From positions 1 to 11,140 of the forward strand of contig CABSDO010000069.1 in NCBI GenBank assembly GCA_902476475.1: a DNA stretch of 11,140 nucleotides, given 5' to 3'. How positions within the stretch are numbered: position 1 is the stretch's first letter; the number at the start of each line of letters is the position of its first letter. The DNA comes from an uncultured Collinsella sp. (GTDB taxonomy: Bacteria > Actinomycetota > Coriobacteriia > Coriobacteriales > Coriobacteriaceae). The translations under genes were made by a program, and so were the position numbers. Below, in pieces: positions 6,269 through 11,140 of the stretch. Below the pieces are notes generated by a model. That model had not been told where the DNA came from and did not search any database. It saw nothing but the letters and a program-made list of their open reading frames with translations.

Positions 6269-6952
6269 ATGAAGTTCTTTATCGATACCGCCAATCTGGA
6301 CGAGATTGCCGAGGCCAAGAGCTGGGGCTGCCTGGCCGGTGTTACCACCAACCCGTCCCTGTACGCCAAGACCGGCGGCAAGCTTGCCGACTTTGAGCCG
6401 CATATGCTCAAGATTGCCGAGCTCTGCGAGGGCCTGCCCGTGTCCGCCGAGTCTACCGCGACCACTGCCGAGGGTATGATCGAGGAGGGCAAGCGCCTTG
6501 CCGCCCTCGCCCCCAACATCGTGGTCAAGCTTCCCGTGTGCGAGGCCGGCCTTGCCGCCTGCCGTGCGCTGGCCGATGCTGGCGTGCGCGTCAACATGAC
6601 GCTCGTCTTCTCGCCGACGCAGGCCCTTATGGCCGCCAACGCCGGTGCTCGCTACATCAGCCCGTTTGTCGGACGTTTCGACGACATCGCCGAGGACGGT
6701 ATCTCGCAGCTCGACAACGTCGTGACCTGCATTAAGAACTACGACTGGACGGGCAAGAACGTCGACGACACCGTCGAGATCATCACCGCCTCGGTTCGTA
6801 CGCCCAACCACGTAACCCAGGCCGCGCTGCTTGGCGCCGATATCGCGACCGTGCCCATGGCAGCCCTTAAGAAGTGCCTGCACCATCCGCTGACCGATCA
6901 GGGCCTTGCCTCGTTCGAGGCCGACTGGCAGAAGGTCGTCGCTCAGGCTTAA
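6269..6952 (+). CDS. tal: Transaldolase, short (TalC/FSA-like fold)
   Basis: A 227-residue cytoplasmic TIM-barrel enzyme that moves a dihydroxyacetone unit between ketose and aldose phosphates (sedoheptulose-7-P + GAP to fructose-6-P + erythrose-4-P). Visible landmarks are Asp6 in MKFFIDTAN, VTTNPSL (25-31), the Schiff-base Lys87 in VVKLP, and the phosphate-binding ISPFVGR (130-136). Short proteins of this fold can be transaldolases or fructose-6-phosphate aldolases. Two diagnostic positions point to transaldolase: Glu61, where FSA has Gln59, and Phe133, where FSA has Tyr131. The ATG at 6269 has GAAGGGG six bases upstream and starts the conserved MKFFIDTAN. A TTG at 6254 would add five residues and is unlikely. 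The gene lies between the GatZ-like and transketolase genes, which supports pentose-phosphate carbon shuffling. Confidence 0.92.
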   Translation: MKFFIDTANLDEIAEAKSWGCLAGVTTNPSLYAKTGGKLADFEPHMLKIAELCEGLPVSAESTATTAEGMIEEGKRLAALAPNIVVKLPVCEAGLAACRALADAGVRVNMTLVFSPTQALMAANAGARYISPFVGRFDDIAEDGISQLDNVVTCIKNYDWTGKNVDDTVEIITASVRTPNHVTQAALLGADIATVPMAALKKCLHHPLTDQGLASFEADWQKVVAQA

Positions 6953-6962
6953 CGAGTGGATT

Positions 6963-6993
6963 GCCCCGGCATCGTGTCATCCGGTGCCGGGGT
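6963..6993 (+). repeat. Intercistronic hairpin before transketolase N
   Basis: CCCCGGCA (6964-6971) is perfectly complementary to TGCCGGGG (6985-6992), with a 13-nt loop and an extra G-U closing pair. It fills most of the 63-base gap between the transaldolase stop and the next ATG. The following TTGTTCT is a poor U tract, so partial termination or mRNA stabilisation is more likely than full termination. Confidence 0.5.
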
Positions 6994-7015
6994 TGTTCTC
7001 AAGAGAGGAATTCGT

Positions 7016-7846
7016 ATGACCAACCAGGAGCTGGCGAAGGTCGCCAATGAGGTCAGGAAGGGTGTCGTGACTGCGGTTCACGCGGCCAAGTCGGGACACC
7101 CGGGTGGATCGCTCGGTGCTGCCGACATCATGACGTATCTGTACTTTGAGGAAATGAATATCGATCCTGCCGACCCTCACAAGGCCGATCGCGATCGCTT
7201 TGTGCTCTCCAAGGGTCACGCGGCGCCGGGCCTGTATTCGGTGTTGGCAAATCGCGGCTATTTTCCCGTCGAAGAGCTCGAGACGCTCCGCCATATTGGC
7301 AGCCGACTGCAGGGCCATCCCAACATGAACGACGCCCCTGGCATCGATATGTCCACCGGATCGCTCGGTCAGGGCATCTCTGCTGCAGTTGGAATGGCGC
7401 TTGCCGCTAAGCACTGGGGCGACGGCTACCGTGTCTACACGTTGCTGGGCGACGGTGAGTGCGAGGAAGGCCAGGTGTGGGAGGCGGCCATGTTCGCCGG
7501 CAACCATGCACTCGACAATCTTGTTGCCGTCGTCGACCACAACGGCTTGCAGATTGACGGCACGATCGATGAGGTCAACTCGGCCATGCCGCTCGCTGAC
7601 AAGTTCCGCGCCTTTAAGTGGCATGTGATCGAGCTCGCCGACGGTAACGACATGGCGCAGATTGCCGCCGCCTTTGCCGAGGCCCGCAAAGTGAGCGACT
7701 CGCCCGTGGCCATTATCGCCGAGACGGTGAAGGGCAAGGGCGTCTCCTTTATGGAAAACCAGGTGGGCTGGCACGGCAAGGCACCCAACGATGAACAGTT
7801 TGAGCAGGCCATGGCCGAGCTCGCAGCAGCAGGGGAGGAGCTCTAA
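7016..7846 (+). CDS. Transketolase, N-terminal subunit
   Basis: A 276-residue thiamine-diphosphate-binding half of a split transketolase, which transfers two-carbon ketol units between sugar phosphates with the product of the next gene. It shows SGHPGGSLGAADI (26-38), the KGHAAPGLY segment (67-74), STGSLGQGISAAVGMALA (113-130) and the ThDP/Mg motif GDGECEEGQVWEAA starting at 145 and closing at Asn176. Length is normal for the N-terminal subunit of two-gene transketolases. The ATG at 7016 follows GAGAGGA by about six bases. The longer frame from 6956 is not needed, as the homologous region starts at TNQELAKVANEVRKG. The TAA stop overlaps the next ATG by one base (TAATG), implying translational coupling and equal subunit amounts. 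Confidence 0.94.
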   Translation: MTNQELAKVANEVRKGVVTAVHAAKSGHPGGSLGAADIMTYLYFEEMNIDPADPHKADRDRFVLSKGHAAPGLYSVLANRGYFPVEELETLRHIGSRLQGHPNMNDAPGIDMSTGSLGQGISAAVGMALAAKHWGDGYRVYTLLGDGECEEGQVWEAAMFAGNHALDNLVAVVDHNGLQIDGTIDEVNSAMPLADKFRAFKWHVIELADGNDMAQIAAAFAEARKVSDSPVAIIAETVKGKGVSFMENQVGWHGKAPNDEQFEQAMAELAAAGEEL

Positions 7847-8784
7847 TGGCAGACGTCAAGAAAGTCGCCACGCGCGTTAGCTATGGCGAGGCACTTGTCG
7901 AGCTGGGCAATGAGCGCGATGACTTTGTGGTTCTCGATGCCGACCTGGCCGCCGCCACGCAGACCGGTAAGTTTAAGGCTGCGCACCCTGAGCGCTTCTA
8001 CGACGCCGGCATTGCCGAGAGCAACCTGATGGGGCTTGCCGCCGGCATTGCGACCACGGGTCACGTCGCCTTTGCGAGCACCTTTGCCATGTTCGCTGCC
8101 GGCCGCGCGTACGAGCAAGTGCGTAATTCCATTGGCTATCCGCACCTCAACGTCAAAATCGGTGCCACGCATGCGGGCATATCGGTCGGTGAAGACGGTG
8201 CCACGCATCAGTGCTGCGAGGACATCGCGCTCATGCGCACGATCCCGGGTATGACGGTGATTGTTCCCGCCGATGACATCGAGGCTCGCGCATGCGTGCG
8301 CGCCGCCTATGAGTTTGAGGGGCCGGTCTACATGCGTTTCGGACGCCTGGCAACACCGGTCATCAACGACTGCGAGGACTATGAGTTCAAGATTGGTCGC
8401 GGCGTGGTCGTGCGCGAGGGGTCCGATGTGACCATCATCGCTTGTGGCCTTATGGTCGCTGAGGCGCTTGAGGCTGCCGAGGCGCTCGCTGCCGATGGTA
8501 TCGATGCCGAGGTCATCAATATGCACACGATCAAGCCGCTTGATGAGCGCCTGGTGGTTGCCAGCGCCAAGAAGACTGGTCGTGTGGTCACTGCCGAGGA
8601 GCATTCGATTATCGGTGGTCTTGGCGAGGCCGTGGCCTCGGTGCTCGCGGAGCAGCATCCGGTGCCGATGCGTCGCGTCGGCGTGCGCGATGTGTATGGC
8701 GAGTCCGGCCCTGCGGTCGATTTGCTGCACAAGTACGGTTTGGACGCCGACGGCATCGAAGCTGCGGTCAGGTCCGTGTTGTAA
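7846..8784 (+). CDS. Transketolase, C-terminal subunit
   Basis: A 312-residue partner of the preceding protein; together they form the active heterotetrameric-type transketolase. The pyrimidine-binding domain has SYGEALVELG (12-21), DADLAAATQTGKF (31-43), FYDAGIAESN with the cofactor-activating Glu58, and GATHQCCEDIALMRTIPGM with His121. The transketolase C-terminal domain follows (VTIIACGLMVAEALEAA, VTAEEHSIIGGLGEAVA, GVRDVYGESGP). The length is typical for this subunit, and no key residue is missing. The ATG shares its A with the upstream stop, and the ribosome binding site (AGGGGAGGAG) lies inside the end of the upstream gene. The EIIA gene begins 11 bases after the stop. Confidence 0.94.
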   Translation: MADVKKVATRVSYGEALVELGNERDDFVVLDADLAAATQTGKFKAAHPERFYDAGIAESNLMGLAAGIATTGHVAFASTFAMFAAGRAYEQVRNSIGYPHLNVKIGATHAGISVGEDGATHQCCEDIALMRTIPGMTVIVPADDIEARACVRAAYEFEGPVYMRFGRLATPVINDCEDYEFKIGRGVVVREGSDVTIIACGLMVAEALEAAEALAADGIDAEVINMHTIKPLDERLVVASAKKTGRVVTAEEHSIIGGLGEAVASVLAEQHPVPMRRVGVRDVYGESGPAVDLLHKYGLDADGIEAAVRSVL

Positions 8785-8795
8785 GGAAGGTTTCC

Positions 8796-9248
8796 ATGGG
8801 ATTTGTATCTGCCAACCAAGTGACAATCGGGTATACCGCCGCCTCGCGCGAGGACGCCCTGCATTATTTGTCCGAGCAGGCCATCGAGCTCGGCTTTGCC
8901 GATGACGCATCTGCCGTAGAGGCCGCCTTCATTGCTCGCGAGAACGAGGCCGAAACCGGCCTTGTCGCCGGTTTTGCCGTTCCGCATGCCAAAAGCGACG
9001 CGATCCACACGCCGGGCGTTGCCGTGCTTAAACTGACCGAACCCGTTGAATGGCCGAGCTTCGATGGGGTGCCCGTCGATGTTGCGCTCGCGCTGTACGT
9101 GCCCGCCGGCGAGGCCGGAACTACGCACCTGCGTCTGCTCTCCAAGGCTGCCGTGATGCTGATGGACGCCGGCTTCCGTGACAAGGTGCGCGCGAGCACC
9201 GATCCCGTTGAGATTGCGGAGCTCATCAATAGCGGACTCGAAGACTAG
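8796..9248 (+). CDS. PTS fructose-type EIIA component
   Basis: A 150-residue soluble phosphocarrier that accepts phosphate from HPr and passes it to Cys9 of the EIIBC protein. The motif GLVAGFAVPHAKSDAI places the phosphorylated residue at His64. The sequence FIARENEAETGLV upstream and LRLLSKAAVMLMDAGFRDKVRA downstream match the fructose/mannitol-type EIIA fold. The length is that of a single EIIA domain. The start at 8796 has AAGGAAGG about five bases upstream. As the last gene of the operon it completes the transporter whose B and C domains are encoded at the start, so the metabolic genes lie nested between the two halves of one PTS. A terminator-like hairpin follows. Confidence 0.93.
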   Translation: MGFVSANQVTIGYTAASREDALHYLSEQAIELGFADDASAVEAAFIARENEAETGLVAGFAVPHAKSDAIHTPGVAVLKLTEPVEWPSFDGVPVDVALALYVPAGEAGTTHLRLLSKAAVMLMDAGFRDKVRASTDPVEIAELINSGLED

Positions 9249-9264
9249 AACGGTCATCCCGTTC
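9248..9264 (+). repeat. Small hairpin at the EIIA stop codon
   Basis: GAACGG (9248-9253) pairs with CCGTTC (9259-9264) around a 5-nt loop. It starts on the last base of the EIIA stop codon. It is short and has no T tract, and may simply protect the transcript end. Confidence 0.35.
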
Positions 9265-9290
9265 AATCAATCGATCCTTCTCCAAGGAAA

Positions 9291-9334
9291 AGGGCCGCGA
9301 CGCCGTATGGGTGTCACGGCCCTATTTGCGTTTC
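9291..9334 (+). terminator. Terminator of the PTS/transketolase operon
   Basis: AGGGCCG (9291-9297) pairs with CGGCCCT (9317-9323). After one mismatch the stem continues with GACGCC/GGTGTC, including one G-U pair, around a short GTATG loop. TATTTGCGTTT follows, an interrupted T tract on the plus strand. It lies 43 bases past the EIIA stop and is the best candidate end for the operon transcript. Confidence 0.7.
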
Positions 9335-9348
9335 CCCAGATAAAACCT

Positions 9349-9379
9349 GCCAAAATAAACCTGTCCCTTATTGACAGGT
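9349..9379 (-). terminator. Minus-strand terminator-like hairpin downstream of larE
   Basis: Read on the minus strand, ACCTGTC (9379-9373) pairs with GACAGGT (9365-9359) around a 7-nt loop and is followed by TTATTTT. This is a 7-bp stem with a T-rich tail facing away from larE. If it is the larE terminator, the larE transcript carries a 3' untranslated region of about 200 nt that includes the two hairpins at 9416-9555. Confidence 0.5.
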
Positions 9380-9415
9380 CAGTTAACGCAGTCCAGGTTG
9401 AGCATATGCGAGCGA

Positions 9416-9515
9416 GCGGGCTCCGGGTGCGGTAAGGTGACGTGAAACAAGCGGGCGCTGACCTTTTGGTCGCGCCCGTGAAGTTGAACGTCAGATTGCC
9501 GTGCCCGGAGCCCGC
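9416..9515. ncRNA. 100-nt three-tier nested hairpin, candidate structured RNA
   Basis: The outer stem GCGGGCTCCGGG (9416-9427) pairs perfectly with CCCGGAGCCCGC (9504-9515) and extends inward through two wobble pairs and CGG/CCG. A middle stem TGACGT/ACGTCA (about 9438-9443 with 9488-9493) follows. The apical stem is CGGGCGC-GACC with GGTC-GCGCCCG (9452-9478), with one bulged T and a TTTT loop. All three are in nested order, making one long rod with two internal loops. No open reading frame here looks like a gene. The coding strand is unknown because the dyad is symmetric. The minus strand is favoured, as a larE 3' region or a small RNA ending at the hairpin at 9349-9379. I do not recognise it as SRP RNA, 6S RNA, tmRNA or a riboswitch. 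Confidence 0.5.
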
Positions 9516-9528
9516 GCAGCGCCGAGCA

Positions 9529-9555
9529 GTTACGCCGTTTGTAAAACGGCGTAAC
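9529..9555. repeat. Perfect hairpin flush with the larE stop codon
   Basis: GTTACGCCGTTT (9529-9540) is perfectly complementary to AAACGGCGTAAC (9544-9555) around a 3-nt loop. It ends at the base next to the larE stop codon (9556-9558). Neither side has a T tract, so it is not a textbook terminator. A role in protecting or processing the larE mRNA 3' end is possible. Confidence 0.6.
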
Positions 9556-10434
9556 CTAAAGGTTCATGTTGCCGTGGATGTAGGGGGTGACCTCGGGGGA
9601 GATATGGCCGCAGCCCAGCTCGCGCAGCGCGGACTCGATAATGGCGGGCAGCGGGGTCTTGCCCTTGTCGTCGACGGCGGCACCGCCGAGGGTGGCAATC
9701 TTGGCAACATCTGCGGGTGCGGCCTCGATATGCATGCAGCCGCCGACCAGGCGTGCGCGTACCTGTGCCAGATCAAGATCGTGCAGGTAATCCTCGCAGG
9801 CGCGGATTAAATCGACTTTCTCGCGCGTAAGCTCCTCGCCCGTGGGGACGCGGGTGGCAAGACATGCTCCCGCCGGTAGGTTCCAAACGGGATAGCCCCA
9901 TGCGCGCAGCAGCTCGCGCTCTTCGTCCTTGGTAAAGCCGACCTCCATAAGGGGTGAGCGTACGCCGAGCTCTTCTGCCGCACGCATGCCGGGGCGGTAG
10001 TCACCGCGATCGCTTGCATTGCTGCCATCGATGACGGTGGGAAAGCCGAGCGACTTGGCGTGGTTGACGATGGCGGTAAAGCCGGCGTGCTTGCAGTGGT
10101 AGCAGCGATTGGCATCGTTGCAGGCTACTTGGGGGAGCTGCAGCTGATCGACCGAAAGATTGAGCACGGGGAGCTTAAAATGCGCCCCTTCATTGGCTTG
10201 TCCATCAACGGACCGCTCAAACGAAGCCTGTTCGGGCGTACCGATGAGCGGCGTGGTGAGATGGACGAGAAGGGTATTGGTGGGCATGATGCGGGCGCAG
10301 ACCGCGGCCAAAAAGCTGCTGTCAACGCCGCCGGAAAACCCGATAGCCACGCGCCCGTATGCCAAAAGCAGCTGCTCGAGCGCCGATAGCTTGTCTTGAA
10401 GCTCCTCTGCGGGTGCCGTGGTGTCTAAAATCAT
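9556..10434 (-). CDS. larE: LarE-family ATP-dependent sacrificial sulfur transferase
   Basis: A 292-residue cytoplasmic PP-loop enzyme. LarE adenylates the carboxylated pyridine precursor of the nickel-pincer nucleotide cofactor and donates the sulfur of its own cysteine. It shows the PP-loop SGGVDSS (34-40), CYHCK (111-115), DGSNASDRGDYRPGMRAA (136-153), SPLMEVGFTKDEER (160-173) and PAGACLATRVPTGE (187-200). Cys191 aligns with the sacrificial Cys of Lactobacillus plantarum LarE (SACLASR). The length is normal. AAGGA lies seven bases before the ATG. No larA, larB or larC is visible, so the cofactor pathway must lie elsewhere or this paralogue serves another thiolation. The gene is convergent with the sugar operon and divergent from the HAD gene. 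Confidence 0.9.
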   Translation of the reverse strand: MILDTTAPAEELQDKLSALEQLLLAYGRVAIGFSGGVDSSFLAAVCARIMPTNTLLVHLTTPLIGTPEQASFERSVDGQANEGAHFKLPVLNLSVDQLQLPQVACNDANRCYHCKHAGFTAIVNHAKSLGFPTVIDGSNASDRGDYRPGMRAAEELGVRSPLMEVGFTKDEERELLRAWGYPVWNLPAGACLATRVPTGEELTREKVDLIRACEDYLHDLDLAQVRARLVGGCMHIEAAPADVAKIATLGGAAVDDKGKTPLPAIIESALRELGCGHISPEVTPYIHGNMNL

Positions 10435-10607
10435 GAAACGTTCCTTATCGTTGAGTACTCGATCGAAAACTATAATCCTAATGCGTTACTTGCCATAAGA
10501 CTTCTATCTGTGTAACGAAAGTGCAATATGGTATATACGTTATATACAAGTTGCCAAATGCGGTAGAGTTGCAGCAACGTGACAGCGAGAGTCGATGGGG
10601 GACCGAT
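10435..10607. promoter_or_regulatory. AT-rich divergent promoter region of larE and the HAD gene
   Basis: This 173-base gap is sharply richer in A and T than its surroundings, fitting two back-to-back promoters. On the minus strand TATAGT (in GGATTATAGTTTT) is a plausible larE -10. TTGCCA occurs at 10489 and again near 10551 on the plus strand, but neither has a good -10 at standard spacing. The centre holds a perfect dyad at 10531-10547. The HAD gene's binding site is GGGGGA about six bases before its ATG. I see no coding sequence here. Confidence 0.5.
10531..10547. promoter_or_regulatory. Candidate operator dyad GTATATA-CGT-TATATAC
   Basis: A perfect 7-bp inverted repeat separated by three bases lies mid-way between the divergent larE and HAD genes. 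Its size and spacing suit a dimeric helix-turn-helix regulator, for instance of the GntR type. No regulator gene is adjacent and only one copy is seen. An AT-rich dyad at a promoter can also arise from overlapping -10 elements, so the call is tentative. Confidence 0.35.
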
Positions 10608-11140
10608 ATGATCAAGGCTGTTATTTTTGACATGGATGGAACGCTGGTCGATACCGAGCGTTTGGGGATTAAGGCCTGGAAGGCAGGCGCCGCTGAGCTG
10701 GGGCTCGCGATTGATGAAGCGCTGATCCATCAGTTTATCGGCCGCACGCTGCCCGATGTTATGGATATCCTCGATAAGCATTATGGCAGCCACGAAACCA
10801 CCGAGGCGATCTATCGTCGCCACAAGGAGATTCGCGACGAGATGGTCAAGACCGAACTGGAACTTAAGGCCGGCGCCGCCGAGTGCCTAGACGAGCTGCT
10901 GGCTGCGGGCTATCACGTTGGTCTAGCGACGTCGTCGCGCCTCGTTACGGCCGAGCGCAACCTTAAGATGGTTGGCCTCTTTGACAAGTTTGAAACGGTA
11001 ACGTGTGGCGAGGACGTCGTGCACGGCAAGCCCGACCCCGAGATGTATCTGCTCGCCTGCGAGCGCGCGGGCTTTGCTCCCGAGGAATGTGCCGTGGTCG
11101 AGGATTCGCGCAACGGCTGCGTCTCGGGCATTACGGCCGG
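10608..11140 (+). CDS. HAD-superfamily hydrolase, beta-phosphoglucomutase-like (3' end outside window)
   Basis: The first 177 residues of a cytoplasmic phosphatase or phosphomutase. All four HAD motifs are present: FDMDGTLVDTE with nucleophile Asp8 and acid/base Asp10, ATSSR (107-111), HGKPDPEMY with Lys141, and VVEDSRNG with E165/D166. A helical cap lies between residues about 15 and 85 (subclass IA, C1 cap). The layout resembles the YcjU/PgmB and sugar-phosphatase group. The sequence does not decide between mutase and phosphatase. The ATG at 10608 follows a GGGGGA binding site, and the protein begins in the normal way just before motif I. Divergence from larE suggests shared control through the AT-rich spacer but no obvious shared function. 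Confidence 0.9.
   Translation, partial: MIKAVIFDMDGTLVDTERLGIKAWKAGAAELGLAIDEALIHQFIGRTLPDVMDILDKHYGSHETTEAIYRRHKEIRDEMVKTELELKAGAAECLDELLAAGYHVGLATSSRLVTAERNLKMVGLFDKFETVTCGEDVVHGKPDPEMYLLACERAGFAPEECAVVEDSRNGCVSGITA

Noticed and set aside
6269..6952. Naming the short aldolase-fold protein as fructose-6-phosphate aldolase
   Set aside because: Glu61 and Phe133 replace the Gln and Tyr that mark that enzyme; transaldolase fits better.
7843..8910. 355-codon open frame on the minus strand
   Set aside because: It is antisense to the transketolase C-terminal gene and the start of the EIIA gene, both certain.
9416..9515. The nested rod as SRP RNA, 6S RNA or a known riboswitch
   Set aside because: The GGAAG-type apical loop of SRP RNA is absent, the length is short for 6S RNA, and no plus-strand gene follows that a riboswitch could control.
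1..11140. Mobile elements, CRISPR arrays, tRNA or rRNA genes
   Set aside because: No transposase or integrase motifs, no regularly spaced direct repeats, and no cloverleaf or rRNA-like sequence were seen on either strand.

Overview
The window looks like chromosomal DNA from a high-GC Gram-positive anaerobe of the class Coriobacteriia, most likely Collinsella or a close relative. The basis is GC-rich codon use with strong AGGAG-type ribosome binding sites, an all-PTS sugar economy, an EF-G-like C-terminus, and an intergenic palindrome (GGGACAAAGGGGCAGTCCC core) of a kind I remember from Collinsella genomes. That placement rests on memory and sequence style, not on a search.

Layout. Positions 1-603 (+) carry the C-terminal end of an EF-G-like translation factor, closed by a strong terminator. 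On the minus strand follow a secreted EndA-type DNA/RNA non-specific endonuclease (718-1701) and a LacI-family regulator (1831-2841, GTG start). The regulator is divergent from a six-gene plus-strand operon across a 411-bp regulatory region. The operon (3253-9248) encodes a fructose-type PTS EIIBC, a stand-alone GatZ/KbaZ-family protein, a short transaldolase, transketolase N- and C-terminal halves, and a separate fructose-type EIIA. A convergent larE gene (9556-10434, minus) follows, across a spacer rich in RNA-like hairpins. A divergent HAD-family phosphatase/mutase gene (10608 onward, +) runs off the window.

How the operon may work. EIIA and EIIBC would import and phosphorylate a sugar, probably a ketose. 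The GatZ-like protein has no GatY/KbaY catalytic partner here, and there is no aldolase, sugar kinase or dehydrogenase in the operon. The only visible outlet is the transaldolase/transketolase pair, so the sugar phosphate would enter the non-oxidative pentose phosphate pathway. A plausible reading, which is inference, is that the GatZ-like protein epimerises the incoming ketose phosphate (for example tagatose-6-P to fructose-6-P, or a pentulose phosphate) and the split transketolase and transaldolase then reshuffle the carbon. The LacI-type protein is the obvious local regulator.

The most unusual non-coding signals are two. A pair of interlocked perfect inverted repeats (13 bp and 10 bp, in pseudoknot order) lies between the EIIBC and GatZ-like genes. 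A 100-nt three-tier nested hairpin lies at 9416-9515, between the EIIA gene and larE. I see no tRNA, rRNA, CRISPR array, insertion sequence or phage gene.
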